The translations under genes were made by a program, and so were the position numbers. From Oceanihabitans iliipiscarium (GTDB lineage: Bacteria; Bacteroidota; Bacteroidia; Flavobacteriales; Flavobacteriaceae), in assembly GCF_042686125.1 (NCBI RefSeq), contig NZ_JBHUOV010000002.1, positions 248,001 through 312,000 of the forward strand: DNA of 64,000 bases, in the 5' to 3' direction. Below, piece by piece: positions 44,016 through 53,620 of the stretch. A model generated the notes under the pieces. The model saw nothing but the letters and a program-made list of their open reading frames with translations. It ran no database searches and was not told where the DNA came from. The stretch's first letter is position 1, and every line of letters begins with the position of its first letter.

Positions 44016-45017
44016 CTAAAGTGTGTTAACATGCATAGCCAATTCTACAAGTTTAGTAGAATAAGCAAATTCATTATCATACCAGCCTACAATTTTAAAG
44101 AATTTAGAATTTAGTTCAATTCCAGCAGAGGCATCAAACACACATGTATTTGTTTCACCTACAAAATCTTGAGAAACTACTGCATCATCTGTATAACCTA
44201 GCACTCCTTTTAATTCACCATCTGCAGCTTTTTGGAATGCGGCTTTAATCGCTTCATAAGATGTTTCTTTTTGAGTTCTAACCGTTAAATCGACAACAGA
44301 GACATCTGCAGTTGGAACACGAAAAGCCATTCCTGTAAGTTTTCCATTTAAATGTGGAATTACTTTTCCCACAGCTTTTGCCGCTCCAGTTGTTGAAGGA
44401 ATAATGTTGTTTAAAGCAGAACGTCCTAAACGGTAATTTTTACGTGAAGGTCCATCAACTGTTAATTGTGTTGCAGTAGAAGCGTGAATAGTTGTCATAA
44501 GTGCTTCTTCAATTCCGAAGTTATCATCTATAACTTTGGCCATAGGTGCTAAGCAATTAGTAGTACAAGAGGCATTAGATACTATGATATCTGACGCTTT
44601 TACGTCATTATGATTTACACCCATTACAAACATTGGAGCATCTTTACTTGGCGCAGAAATCACAACTTTTTTTGCTCCTGCTTGAATGTGATAGTTTGCA
44701 GTTTCCATAGTTGTAAATATTCCTGTACAGTCTGCAATAACTTCTGCTCCGACTTCATCCCATTTTAAATTTTTAGGGTCACGCTCTGCAGTGACACGTA
44801 TGGTTTTACCATCAACGACAAGGTGTCCGTCTTTAACTTCAATGGTGCCATCAAATCGTCCGTGAACAGAATCATATTCTAAAAGATAAGCCAAATGTTC
44901 TACATCTAACAAATCATTTATAGCTACAACATCTACATTCTCCTTTTTAATAGTAGCTCGAAAAACAATTCTTCCAATTCTACCAAATCCATTAATTCCT
45001 AATTTTAATTTTGTCAT
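44016..45017 (-). CDS. gap: glyceraldehyde-3-phosphate dehydrogenase
   Basis: 333 residues of type I GAPDH: NAD-binding GINGFGRIGRIVFR, NAD-selecting INDLLD, catalytic Cys151 in SNASCTTNCLAP, and the partner His in TTIHASTATQ. It oxidises glyceraldehyde-3-phosphate in glycolysis. It starts 13 bases after pfkA, so the two are cotranscribed, and ends at a strong terminator. Confidence 0.97.
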   Translation of the reverse strand: MTKLKLGINGFGRIGRIVFRATIKKENVDVVAINDLLDVEHLAYLLEYDSVHGRFDGTIEVKDGHLVVDGKTIRVTAERDPKNLKWDEVGAEVIADCTGIFTTMETANYHIQAGAKKVVISAPSKDAPMFVMGVNHNDVKASDIIVSNASCTTNCLAPMAKVIDDNFGIEEALMTTIHASTATQLTVDGPSRKNYRLGRSALNNIIPSTTGAAKAVGKVIPHLNGKLTGMAFRVPTADVSVVDLTVRTQKETSYEAIKAAFQKAADGELKGVLGYTDDAVVSQDFVGETNTCVFDASAGIELNSKFFKIVGWYDNEFAYSTKLVELAMHVNTL

Positions 45018-45030
45018 TTTTTTATTGCTA

Positions 45031-46017
45031 TTATATGGTCATGATATCTGACACACGTATTAATTCTTCGTTGATTTTAGATTTTCCTTTAACTGCTTTA
45101 TCTAAAGGGGTTAGTTTGATTTTATCATTTAATAAGCCTACCATAAAATTAGATTGTCCATCTAGCAGGCTCTCTACAGCCTTTACTCCCATTCTACTTG
45201 CCAATACACGATCAAAACAGCTAGGTGAACCACCACGTTGCATATGACCAAGCACAGAAACTCTCACTTCGTATTCAGACATGTTTTCATCGACGTAGTC
45301 TTTTAACTCAAAAACATTTTTTCCAATTTTATCACCTTCAGCAACAACGACTATACTAGATGATTTTCCAGATAATTTACTGCGTCTTAAAGATTCTAAC
45401 AATCGATCAAGTCCTAAATCCTCTTCTGGGATTAGGATTTCTTCCGCTCCAGCGCCAACACCAACATTAAGTGCAATATGTCCTACATCTCTTCCCATAA
45501 CCTCCACAAAAAACAAGCGATTATGAGAACTTGCTGTATCTCTAATTTTATCAATAGCATCAACAATGGTGTTTAATGCTGTATCATAACCTAAGGTATG
45601 TGAGGTTCCAAAAATATCATTATCAATAGTTCCTGGAATTCCAATAACTGGGAAGTTAAATTCTTGATTAAAGATTAAAGCACCTGTAAACGTGCCATCT
45701 CCTCCAATAAGTACCAGAGCATCAATATTTGCTGCTTTAAGAGCGTTATACGCTTTTTGGCGACCTTCTTTCGTTCGAAATGCTTTAGAGCGAGCCGATT
45801 TTAAAATGGTTCCACCTTTATTAATTATGCCTTTTACATTACGAGCAGTCAATTCTTTGAAGTCTCCTTCAATCATGCCTTCATAACCTCTATAAATTCC
45901 AGCACATTCTATATTATGATATGCACATGTTCTTGCCACAGAACGAATTGCAGCATTCATTCCTGGAGCATCTCCTCCAGAAGTCATGACTCCAATTTTT
46001 TTTATGGTTTTTGACAT
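45031..46017 (-). CDS. pfkA: ATP-dependent 6-phosphofructokinase
   Basis: 328 residues with all PfkA motifs: GGDAPGMNAAIRSV at the N-terminus, GGDGTF for the nucleotide, GTIDNDI with the catalytic base, and MGRDVGHIAL for fructose-6-phosphate. The GGDGT glycine favours ATP over pyrophosphate. It commits fructose-6-phosphate to glycolysis. It is the first gene of the pfkA-gap unit. A TAGCTTTA sequence about 40 bases upstream is a near-match to the -7 motif. Confidence 0.97.
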   Translation of the reverse strand: MSKTIKKIGVMTSGGDAPGMNAAIRSVARTCAYHNIECAGIYRGYEGMIEGDFKELTARNVKGIINKGGTILKSARSKAFRTKEGRQKAYNALKAANIDALVLIGGDGTFTGALIFNQEFNFPVIGIPGTIDNDIFGTSHTLGYDTALNTIVDAIDKIRDTASSHNRLFFVEVMGRDVGHIALNVGVGAGAEEILIPEEDLGLDRLLESLRRSKLSGKSSSIVVVAEGDKIGKNVFELKDYVDENMSEYEVRVSVLGHMQRGGSPSCFDRVLASRMGVKAVESLLDGQSNFMVGLLNDKIKLTPLDKAVKGKSKINEELIRVSDIMTI

Positions 46018-46171
46018 ATAAGTTATCAGTTTAAAAAGTAAAGCTACTAAAGAAAATCAAGAAAAAAGCAAGCATTTGTCATATTTTAACAGAAAGCACA
46101 AACTATATCGTTTTCGTTAATAAAGAAGTTTATAAATAAAACCTTTTAAGCTTTATAATTTCTTAGAAAAA

Positions 46172-49100
46172 TTAATCTATGGTATCTTTTTTCTTTTCAA
46201 AACCAATAAAATCTGGTAAAGCATTTGGCTTATTTTGTCTAGCCTCCTCTTCTTCTTTTTCCTCTGCTATTTTCTTTTTTCCTTTAAAGATAATTTGAAG
46301 TAATTCTTTAAAGCTATCAAAATCGACATTGTAAGCAATACCTAGTCCTTGAGTATAACCTATTTCTTCTCCGAAATTTCTAATACTATTTTCTCTATTA
46401 AACACTTTAGCTGTAAATGTGCCTTCTTCGTTTAACAAAAAGTCGATTTGTACATCTCCTGCAATAGCTGTTTGGCTAACACCTCCAATAGGCACACCAA
46501 CTTTACCATTAATTCGAATACGATCACTAATGTTGGTTTGTAAAGTAACACCTAATCTATCATCTGTTTGATAATCTGGTCTATTTTCTCCAAGTTCAAC
46601 ATTTAAACCTACTTGTAGTTTATTATCGCCATTAGATATTAAGCCATTAATAATTCCATTGAGTCGTTCTTCAATAGTACCAGTAATATTAAGTTCGCTT
46701 AAACCACTAGAAAACGATCCTGTAGCCAAAAGGTAGATGGCTTGATTACTTCTATCGTCTTTAGATTCTAGTCTATAGCTTAACTCAGATTTTACAGTAG
46801 AGCTCAAATTAGGGAATTCGAAATTATAATCTGGTTCAGGTTTTTCTAAGTCACCTGTTAAATGGATTCCTAAATTAACTGGTATTCTTCTATTGATTGG
46901 AGAATCTAATAAAGGTGAAGGGTTTGCTTGAGTTTTATAAATTGCTTCGATATCAATTCTAGCTTTAAGAGGATCGCCATCCCAAGCCAGAGTACCACCA
47001 GGAACAACCGTAAAATCCTTTTGAATAATATCGGCATATCTAAATTTGTAAGTTCCTTCAAAGACGGAAAAATCACCATACATATTAAACTTTCCGTTGG
47101 TATTAATTTCAACTAATAATCCTCCTTCTCCACGACCTCGAATAGTACTTCCGCTTTCTTTGTCCATTACAATTTCAATTTCAGCATCTTGTGTCACCTC
47201 TAAATCAAAATCTAATTCTAAGCCAGAAGTTTCGGTTGCAATGACTTCACGACCTTCTAATTTAGCTTGTTTTTCTTCTAATGTTAAAAAGTGAATGTAA
47301 GAGTTATCGCCAAACGATTCGTTATCACTTAATGGGATTACAAAAGTGGTTCCGCGTTTTGTTTCTCCAATGACATTAATTCGCAATCGGTCTGCAGGAC
47401 CAGATATGCTAGCGGTTCCGCCGACAAAACCTGTTCCATAATACAGTTCGTCTTCATCTTCGGTTGTATTGAGAACTAATAACCTCTCTGTTTCTAAGTT
47501 TAAATCTAAGCTCCATTCACCAAAATTCACATGGCTCAAGCTTCCATCTAACACTGCCTTAGTATTATAAACCGTATCTGTTATATCGATGGTATTAAAA
47601 ATAAAGCTTTGATTTTTTAGAGATACAGACGATTTATCTGCAAAACTATAATCTACATTTAGTTCTGGAATTCCTAAACCAGCTTGGTTTAATTCTAATT
47701 CTCCGTTTATACTTGGCTTATTTAAATCGCCAATCACCTTAGTTGTACCTGTAGCAAAACCTCTAATATCAGTTAAAATACCTTCTAAAAAAGGATTTAT
47801 AGGTTGCAAATTAAAATGATTAAATTTTAAATCAACATTAATTAATGGAGCGTCTGACGACATATCAATACTTCCAAACGCAGCAAACGATTTCGCTTCG
47901 TCATTTTTAATACTTGCATTTACAGCATAGCTGGTTAAGTTTTGATTTCCTGAGATGTTTGCTAGAAACGACCCTAATACTAAATCATTGACTTCTAAGT
48001 CATCGATAGTGATTTCTGAAGTAGGCAAAAAGCTTCCGTTTTGTTCTAATATATTAAGACCACCATTTACAAGACCTTTTAGTGATAAATCTTCTATGTC
48101 TGGTGTGATTTTATCTAAATGAACATTTTCAAAATTAAGCTTGATGTCTTTATTGTTTGAACCTTTAATAATTCCTGAGAGTTTAATCTTTTCGTTATTA
48201 TGATTAAGTACAAATCGCTCTAAATTGAAATTTTTAAAATCATTATCAAAAGTCACTTTATTATAATTATCTCTTTTTTCATTGATGTGCCAAGTATTGC
48301 CTTTAAAAGTGACATTCGATTTTTTGAACCCAACAACAGATTGATTTTCTTGATTTTTAGTATGATAGAAACTTAAATTATATAAATCGTTACTTTGCTT
48401 TCCTCCCTTAAATTCTGAACGCATAAATAAGGTGTCATTCAAGGTCACATTAATTAAATTAAATTTAGATATCGCATAGTATTTAGAGTTTATACTATCG
48501 ACTTCAACATAGGTATTAAATAGTGGATTTTTATTGTCAACTTGCAACTCAATATTATCTGCAAAATAATCAAGCAGTTCTATTTTAGGTGATTTAAACG
48601 TGAGTTTAAATTCTTTTTCATCACTTTCAACACGTCCTTTTATATAAGTATTTTTACCTAATTGCAGTTCAGGCACAAAGACTTCTACAATTTTATTATA
48701 AATTTTAAAATTGAAGTCTATGTACTGATTGGTTGATACTTCGTATGGACTGTAATTTGTATATAAACTTCCTATCGCATTTAAAAACAATTCATCAATA
48801 TTATCGACTAAAAAGATACCACTCATTTGACCTTCAATAATATCTGGAGAGTTGACACCTAAAAATCTTACTTCATTTTCAAACGATGATGTTATGGCAA
48901 AATCATCAAAAACATATTCATCATTTTCATTTTTATAATACGTTTTATTAAACTTTATACTACCAACAGCATCATCTAAGCTTGTGCCTTGCATTTTCAT
49001 ATCTACAATTCCCTTAAACACAGAGATGCTATCTTTTTTAATAAAATTAAGCGCCTTCAGGTTAGCATAATCGACTTTAGCAACAAAATCAAAATCATTT

Positions 49101-50575
49101 ATATCTTTAGAAAAATCGACTAATCCATTAAATTCTAAATCTAAATTTTTGTCTTTTGAATCGACTTTTCCGTTAAATATTTTGTCTTCTAAATTCCCAG
49201 AAACCTGAATATGCTGGTAGGTATACTCATTATAGGTCAAGCTATATATATCGCCTTCAACCTTAGTATTAAGATGTTCTTGAGTGAAGCCTTTTCCGTC
49301 AACATCAAGATTTAAAGATGTTTTACTTAAATTAGTATCATTTAAAAATGCGCCTAAATCAAATTCATCAAAAATTATATTTCCATTATAGATTGCATTA
49401 TCGATATCATTAATTTTTTTCATTTCTAAATTAGAAATGATATAACCTAATTCTGTATCAATTCTTAAATCAGCATCAATTGTAGAAGATGTGATAAAGG
49501 ATTTTCCAATAGCTGTAAAGTTTCCGAGTTTATCAAAAATTGAAGGAATTGATTCTCCTAGAACATTTGGCAATAACGCTTTTAAATCTTTATAATTTGA
49601 AGTAAGGTTACTAAAGTTTCCATTCATTGAAAAATTATCTTCAGCTGCATTAAATAAATTAACAAAATTTATATCTCCATAAATTCGTGTTCTAGAACTC
49701 GTATTTAACCTCAACTCATTAACATCTAAATTGTTTAATGTTCCGCTAAGGTTGGCACTAAAATTTGCACGTTGACCAACACCAAATTCGTTATAAAACG
49801 TATTCAATTCATCTAAAGCTATATTGGCATCAGTAAAATTAGCATCGACTAATACTTTATTTGTGAAATCGGCCAAATCTTCACGATTATAAGAAAACTT
49901 CACCTGACCTTCTAGTGAAGAATTAGCGGTTTTAATCTTAAGATTGTCTAAAGTGATATCATTTAAAGTATAGGCAAAATTAGAAGACAAGTTCTTCATG
50001 ACTAAGCCGCGACTATCTACAAAAGCTAAAGTGTTTATCCTCGTGCTTACATTTGGACCTCGAATTAAAAAATCTGTGGCATTAATATCGATATCTGAAA
50101 ATTCTAAAATTGTTGGTGTTTCATTATTTTCATCAATAAGTCTAAATGTGCCTCCATAAATAGATATATCGCTAGATGAAAGCAGGAAACCACTTTCCTT
50201 TTGAGAAGGGTTGTCCTCATCAAAACGTGCAACAAAGACATCTAAATTCGTATCTGTTTCGCCTTTGTAGGTTTTTAAATTAAAAACTAAGCCTTCTAAA
50301 TCAATATCACCAAAGGCTAATTTACTATTGATAAGGTTCTTAAAATTTAAAATAGAAGTATTCAATTCTACTGCACTAATAAGCGTATCGTTTTTATAAT
50401 CTATAATAAGAATCTCTTTTAATTCTACATCGCCATTAAACTGAAGACCAACCTTATTAATGTTTATATTAGTTCCATATTCATCATTCAACCAATTTGT
50501 TGCATATTTCCCAAGTTTAGTTTGAACAGCAGGAATAGAAAGCACCAACACCAATAAGATGAAAAGCAGTAGCAA
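46172..50575 (-). CDS. TamB-domain translocation/assembly protein
   Basis: A very large beta-rich protein of at least 1467 residues. The TamB domain is in the last 450 residues (LLVEINTNGKFNMYGDFSVF, then FRYADIIQKDFTVVPGGTLAW), and a membrane anchor lies at the N-terminus. It spans the periplasm and helps insert or lipidate outer-membrane proteins with TamA/BamA-type partners. The frame has no ATG at its front: the first usable codon is TTG at 50575, which would begin inside the anchor helix. Translating upstream in frame gives TLKRIKKFLKIASKIVAV, a much better cytosolic anchor start, so the true start is probably a non-ATG codon upstream. Confidence 0.9.
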   Translation of the reverse strand: MLLLFILLVLVLSIPAVQTKLGKYATNWLNDEYGTNININKVGLQFNGDVELKEILIIDYKNDTLISAVELNTSILNFKNLINSKLAFGDIDLEGLVFNLKTYKGETDTNLDVFVARFDEDNPSQKESGFLLSSSDISIYGGTFRLIDENNETPTILEFSDIDINATDFLIRGPNVSTRINTLAFVDSRGLVMKNLSSNFAYTLNDITLDNLKIKTANSSLEGQVKFSYNREDLADFTNKVLVDANFTDANIALDELNTFYNEFGVGQRANFSANLSGTLNNLDVNELRLNTSSRTRIYGDINFVNLFNAAEDNFSMNGNFSNLTSNYKDLKALLPNVLGESIPSIFDKLGNFTAIGKSFITSSTIDADLRIDTELGYIISNLEMKKINDIDNAIYNGNIIFDEFDLGAFLNDTNLSKTSLNLDVDGKGFTQEHLNTKVEGDIYSLTYNEYTYQHIQVSGNLEDKIFNGKVDSKDKNLDLEFNGLVDFSKDINDFDFVAKVDYANLKALNFIKKDSISVFKGIVDMKMQGTSLDDAVGSIKFNKTYYKNENDEYVFDDFAITSSFENEVRFLGVNSPDIIEGQMSGIFLVDNIDELFLNAIGSLYTNYSPYEVSTNQYIDFNFKIYNKIVEVFVPELQLGKNTYIKGRVESDEKEFKLTFKSPKIELLDYFADNIELQVDNKNPLFNTYVEVDSINSKYYAISKFNLINVTLNDTLFMRSEFKGGKQSNDLYNLSFYHTKNQENQSVVGFKKSNVTFKGNTWHINEKRDNYNKVTFDNDFKNFNLERFVLNHNNEKIKLSGIIKGSNNKDIKLNFENVHLDKITPDIEDLSLKGLVNGGLNILEQNGSFLPTSEITIDDLEVNDLVLGSFLANISGNQNLTSYAVNASIKNDEAKSFAAFGSIDMSSDAPLINVDLKFNHFNLQPINPFLEGILTDIRGFATGTTKVIGDLNKPSINGELELNQAGLGIPELNVDYSFADKSSVSLKNQSFIFNTIDITDTVYNTKAVLDGSLSHVNFGEWSLDLNLETERLLVLNTTEDEDELYYGTGFVGGTASISGPADRLRINVIGETKRGTTFVIPLSDNESFGDNSYIHFLTLEEKQAKLEGREVIATETSGLELDFDLEVTQDAEIEIVMDKESGSTIRGRGEGGLLVEINTNGKFNMYGDFSVFEGTYKFRYADIIQKDFTVVPGGTLAWDGDPLKARIDIEAIYKTQANPSPLLDSPINRRIPVNLGIHLTGDLEKPEPDYNFEFPNLSSTVKSELSYRLESKDDRSNQAIYLLATGSFSSGLSELNITGTIEERLNGIINGLISNGDNKLQVGLNVELGENRPDYQTDDRLGVTLQTNISDRIRINGKVGVPIGGVSQTAIAGDVQIDFLLNEEGTFTAKVFNRENSIRNFGEEIGYTQGLGIAYNVDFDSFKELLQIIFKGKKKIAEEKEEEEARQNKPNALPDFIGFEKKKDTID

Positions 50576-50643
50576 TACAGCTACAATTTTTGATGCTATT
50601 TTTAAAAATTTTTTGATACGTTTTAAAGTTATAACTTTGAAGT

Positions 50644-50651
50644 CAAAATTA
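50644..50651 (-). promoter_or_regulatory. putative -7 element for the tamB gene
   Basis: Minus-strand TAATTTTG matches TAnnTTTG. Transcription would begin near 50637, leaving room for a start between 50632 and 50575 only. Confidence 0.5.
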
Positions 50652-50677
50652 ACAATTATTGTGCCTAATTTTAGCTA

Positions 50678-51700
50678 ATGTCTTCACAAAATATTTACAT
50701 CCTAGGAATTGAGTCTTCATGCGATGATACTTCTGCATCTATATTGCTTAACAACAAGGTTTTAAGCAACGTGGTTGCGAGTCAGAAAATACACGAAGAA
50801 TATGGTGGCGTTGTTCCAGAGTTAGCCTCAAGAGCTCATCAGCAAAATATTGTTCCAGTCGTACATCAAGCCATAAAAAAAGCTGGAATAACAAAAGATA
50901 TGCTTCATGCTATTGCCTTTACAAGAGGCCCAGGATTAATGGGTTCGTTATTAGTTGGAACGTCATTTGCAAAATCTTTAGCGTTTGGTTTAAACATTCC
51001 GCTAATTGATGTTAACCACATGCAAGCACACATACTGGCGCATTTTATAGATGAAAGCGGCTTTAACAAACCGCCTTTTCCTTTTTTAGCCATGACAATT
51101 TCTGGAGGCCATACACAAATTGTTAAGGTGACTAATTATTTTGAAATGGAAGTTATTGGCGAAACTTTAGATGATGCCGTTGGAGAAGCATTTGATAAGA
51201 GTGGAAAAATATTAGGGTTAGGCTATCCTGCAGGACCAGAAATAGACAAACGTGCTCAATTAGGCAACCCAAAAGCATTTCAATTTACGAAACCAAAAGT
51301 TGATGGATTAAATTTTAGCTTCTCTGGATTAAAAACTGGTATTTTATATTTCATTCAAAAGGAAGTTAAAGCGAATCCAAATTTCATTTCAGAACGTCTC
51401 AACGATATTTGTGCTTCTATTCAATATACCATTATTGGTATTCTAATCGACAAACTGAAACTAGCCAGTAAACACACTGGGATTAATCATATTGCTATTG
51501 GTGGTGGCGTTTCGGCCAATTCTGGCATTCGAGAAGCTTTAAAAAAAGGAGAACAAAAGTTTGGATGGACTACCTACGTCCCAAAATTTGAATACACAAC
51601 AGACAATGCTGCAATGATAGCTATTGTTGGTTATTTAAAATTTCTTGAACACGATTTTGCTGACCAAAATATTAGTGCTTCTGCGCGATTGAAAATTTAA
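50678..51700 (+). CDS. tsaD: tRNA N6-threonylcarbamoyladenosine synthase TsaD
   Basis: 340 residues with the ASKHA start ILGIESSCDDTSASIL and the metal-binding HMQAHILAH (His114, His118). GGGVSAN and DNAAMIA occur in the C-terminal half. It transfers the threonylcarbamoyl group to A37 of ANN-decoding tRNAs with TsaB/TsaE partners, which are not in this window. It is divergent from the tamB gene, with about 100 bases between. Confidence 0.97.
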   Translation: MSSQNIYILGIESSCDDTSASILLNNKVLSNVVASQKIHEEYGGVVPELASRAHQQNIVPVVHQAIKKAGITKDMLHAIAFTRGPGLMGSLLVGTSFAKSLAFGLNIPLIDVNHMQAHILAHFIDESGFNKPPFPFLAMTISGGHTQIVKVTNYFEMEVIGETLDDAVGEAFDKSGKILGLGYPAGPEIDKRAQLGNPKAFQFTKPKVDGLNFSFSGLKTGILYFIQKEVKANPNFISERLNDICASIQYTIIGILIDKLKLASKHTGINHIAIGGGVSANSGIREALKKGEQKFGWTTYVPKFEYTTDNAAMIAIVGYLKFLEHDFADQNISASARLKI

Positions 51701-51815
51701 AATAACCTAAAGGATTTTTTATTGTTGAAATTTCTGTTAATAACCTTATAGAAATTCATTTTTGCAATCTATAATTTTTGTTTTTTTGTTTTCATAACAC
51801 TAAGTATGACTACAA

Positions 51816-52445
51816 ATGAATAAACTATTACTTTTCACTTTCTTATTTTCAATTTCGATTTCGGCACAAGATACAGTTACAAAAGATTTTGACTCCATAA
51901 TAAATATGGAAGACGCTGAAGACTACCTTAAAGTACACAAATCTAAATACAATAAAATTATTGTGTTTAATGAAGAAAAACATCAAACGGCTTTAGCGAT
52001 CGATTTATTTAATGGAGGCACTACAACAGTCGAAAGTGAAACTGAACGAGTAAAATACAAAGTCATTGAAAAAAGCACTGTCACAAATCATAGGGTTAGT
52101 TATATTTTCTTTGATGGTTTAAAAATGACCGTTTCTGAAATTAATGCCTTACGTGATAAAATTTTAGTTAAATATAAAGAAGGCACACCTTTTAGCATGC
52201 TAGCAAGTCAATATTCAATGGATAATAATGCGAGTCGTGGTGGTGATTTAGGCTGGTTTGAAGCAGGTTTAACTCACCCTACTTTTGAAAGTGAGATTAC
52301 AAATCCTCAATATAGTGTTGGCGATGTTTTTACCATTGATATAGTTCAGAAACAGTGGTATTATATTGTTTTAAAAACACATGAGCCAAAGGAAATTAGA
52401 GAAATAAAAGTACTGAAAATTGTAGATCGCTTTGATGATAAATAA
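51816..52445 (+). CDS. secreted parvulin-type peptidyl-prolyl isomerase
   Basis: 209 residues with a signal peptide (LLLFTFLFSISISAQ). The C-terminal half, from HRVSYIFFDG to the end, is a PpiC/rotamase domain; the typical GTPFSMLASQYSMD and GGDLGWFEAGLTHPTFE segments are present. The N-terminal 80 residues are unassigned. It likely assists folding of exported proteins in the periplasm. It stands alone with no close partners on the same strand. Confidence 0.88.
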   Translation: MNKLLLFTFLFSISISAQDTVTKDFDSIINMEDAEDYLKVHKSKYNKIIVFNEEKHQTALAIDLFNGGTTTVESETERVKYKVIEKSTVTNHRVSYIFFDGLKMTVSEINALRDKILVKYKEGTPFSMLASQYSMDNNASRGGDLGWFEAGLTHPTFESEITNPQYSVGDVFTIDIVQKQWYYIVLKTHEPKEIREIKVLKIVDRFDDK

Positions 52446-52602
52446 CAGTACACTCTTATAATACAGCACTTTAGCAGAATAATTTGCATAAAAAAACCAT
52501 TCATTATGATTTTTTAGGTTTTCATCCTAATATTTTTTCTTTCAGCATCATTTATAGTTATTTCGATATGCAATAATGCCTAAATCTATAAATTAAACTA
52601 TT

Positions 52603-52827
52603 ATGAAAAAAGTAATTTTTATTATTACCTTATTATGTGTTTGTTGTGTTATGACAAGCAGTTCAACTGAAGCTAAAGCTCAAAATGAAAAAATAACTAT
52701 TTGCCATATTCCACCTGGAAACCCAGAGAATTCTCATGAAATCACAGTAAGTATAAATGCGCTAAATGCACATTTAGCTCATGGAGATACTATAGGAAAA
52801 TGTAATGGTGGTGGAGAAGAAAAATAA
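52603..52827 (+). CDS. small secreted HIPPGNP-motif protein
   Basis: 74 residues: a signal peptide (about 1-27), then ICHIPPGNPENSHEITVSIN and LNAHLAHGDTIGKC, bounded by two cysteines that could pair, and a Gly/Glu-rich tail. This cysteine-histidine motif block is widespread as a module in secreted bacterial proteins, usually appended to larger proteins; here it stands alone. Three or four conserved histidines suggest metal binding. No known function. A strong terminator follows. Confidence 0.78.
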   Translation: MKKVIFIITLLCVCCVMTSSSTEAKAQNEKITICHIPPGNPENSHEITVSINALNAHLAHGDTIGKCNGGGEEK

Positions 52828-52843
52828 TTGTTATTTATTATAT

Positions 52844-52882
52844 AAAAAAAAAGAGTGTCAAATATTGACACTCTTTTTTTTT
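52844..52882. terminator. rho-independent terminator, symmetrical
   Basis: A perfect 12-base palindromic arm AAGAGTGTCAAT with its complement, bordered by an A-run on the left and a T-run on the right. It ends the HIPPGNP gene. Confidence 0.9.
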
Positions 52883-52913
52883 ATACAAATAATCAAGTTG
52901 TTATATTCGTATT

Positions 52914-53618
52914 ATGCAATTATTCTATAACTCTGAAATTACCGAACACACTACTCAGTTTTCTTTTTCGAAAGAAGAAAGCAAACACATTGTAAAAGTT
53001 TTACGTAAAACTACAAATGATACTTTACATATTACTAATGGAAAAGGATGGTTATTTACTGCACAAATAATTGTTCCAGATTTAAAAAAGTGTATTGCAA
53101 CACTAATTGCTAAGCAACTACAACCAAAGCATAGATACAACCTACACCTTGCTGTAGCACCTACTAAAATGAATGATCGCTATGAGTGGTTTCTCGAAAA
53201 AGCAACAGAAATTGGTGTTGATAGCATCACTCCTATTATTTGTGATCATAGTGAACGAAAAATTATCAAGCCAGAACGTTATGAAAAAATTGTTTTATCT
53301 GCAATGAAGCAATCCCTTCATTGTTATCTGCCAAAACTTAATAAAGCGATTTCATTTAGCGATTTTATCAACCAAGAAATAGCTGGACAACTATTTATAG
53401 CACACTGTGAAGATTCAGAAAAAATATCACTTAAAAATCATCTAAAACCTAAACAAAATGTAACCATTTTAATTGGACCAGAAGGCGATTTTTCTGTTAA
53501 AGAAATCCAACAAGCACTTCAATTTCATTTTATTCCTGTAACTTTGGGAACAACCAGATTACGGACAGAAACAGCAGCTATTGTGGCTTGCCATTCTGTA
53601 GCTTTTGTAAACGAATAA
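52914..53618 (+). CDS. rsmE: 16S rRNA m3U1498 methyltransferase RsmE
   Basis: 234 residues with a PUA-like N-terminal domain (residues 1-70; FSKEESKHIVKVLRKTTND) and a SPOUT knot C-terminal domain (ILIGPEGDFSVKEI, LGTTRLRTETAAIVA). It methylates U1498 of 16S rRNA using SAM. It starts a plus-strand run of genes (DUF4159, SpoU methyltransferase, AI-2E, THUMP-like) with small gaps, which may be an operon. Confidence 0.95.
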   Translation: MQLFYNSEITEHTTQFSFSKEESKHIVKVLRKTTNDTLHITNGKGWLFTAQIIVPDLKKCIATLIAKQLQPKHRYNLHLAVAPTKMNDRYEWFLEKATEIGVDSITPIICDHSERKIIKPERYEKIVLSAMKQSLHCYLPKLNKAISFSDFINQEIAGQLFIAHCEDSEKISLKNHLKPKQNVTILIGPEGDFSVKEIQQALQFHFIPVTLGTTRLRTETAAIVACHSVAFVNE

Positions 53619-53620
53619 CT

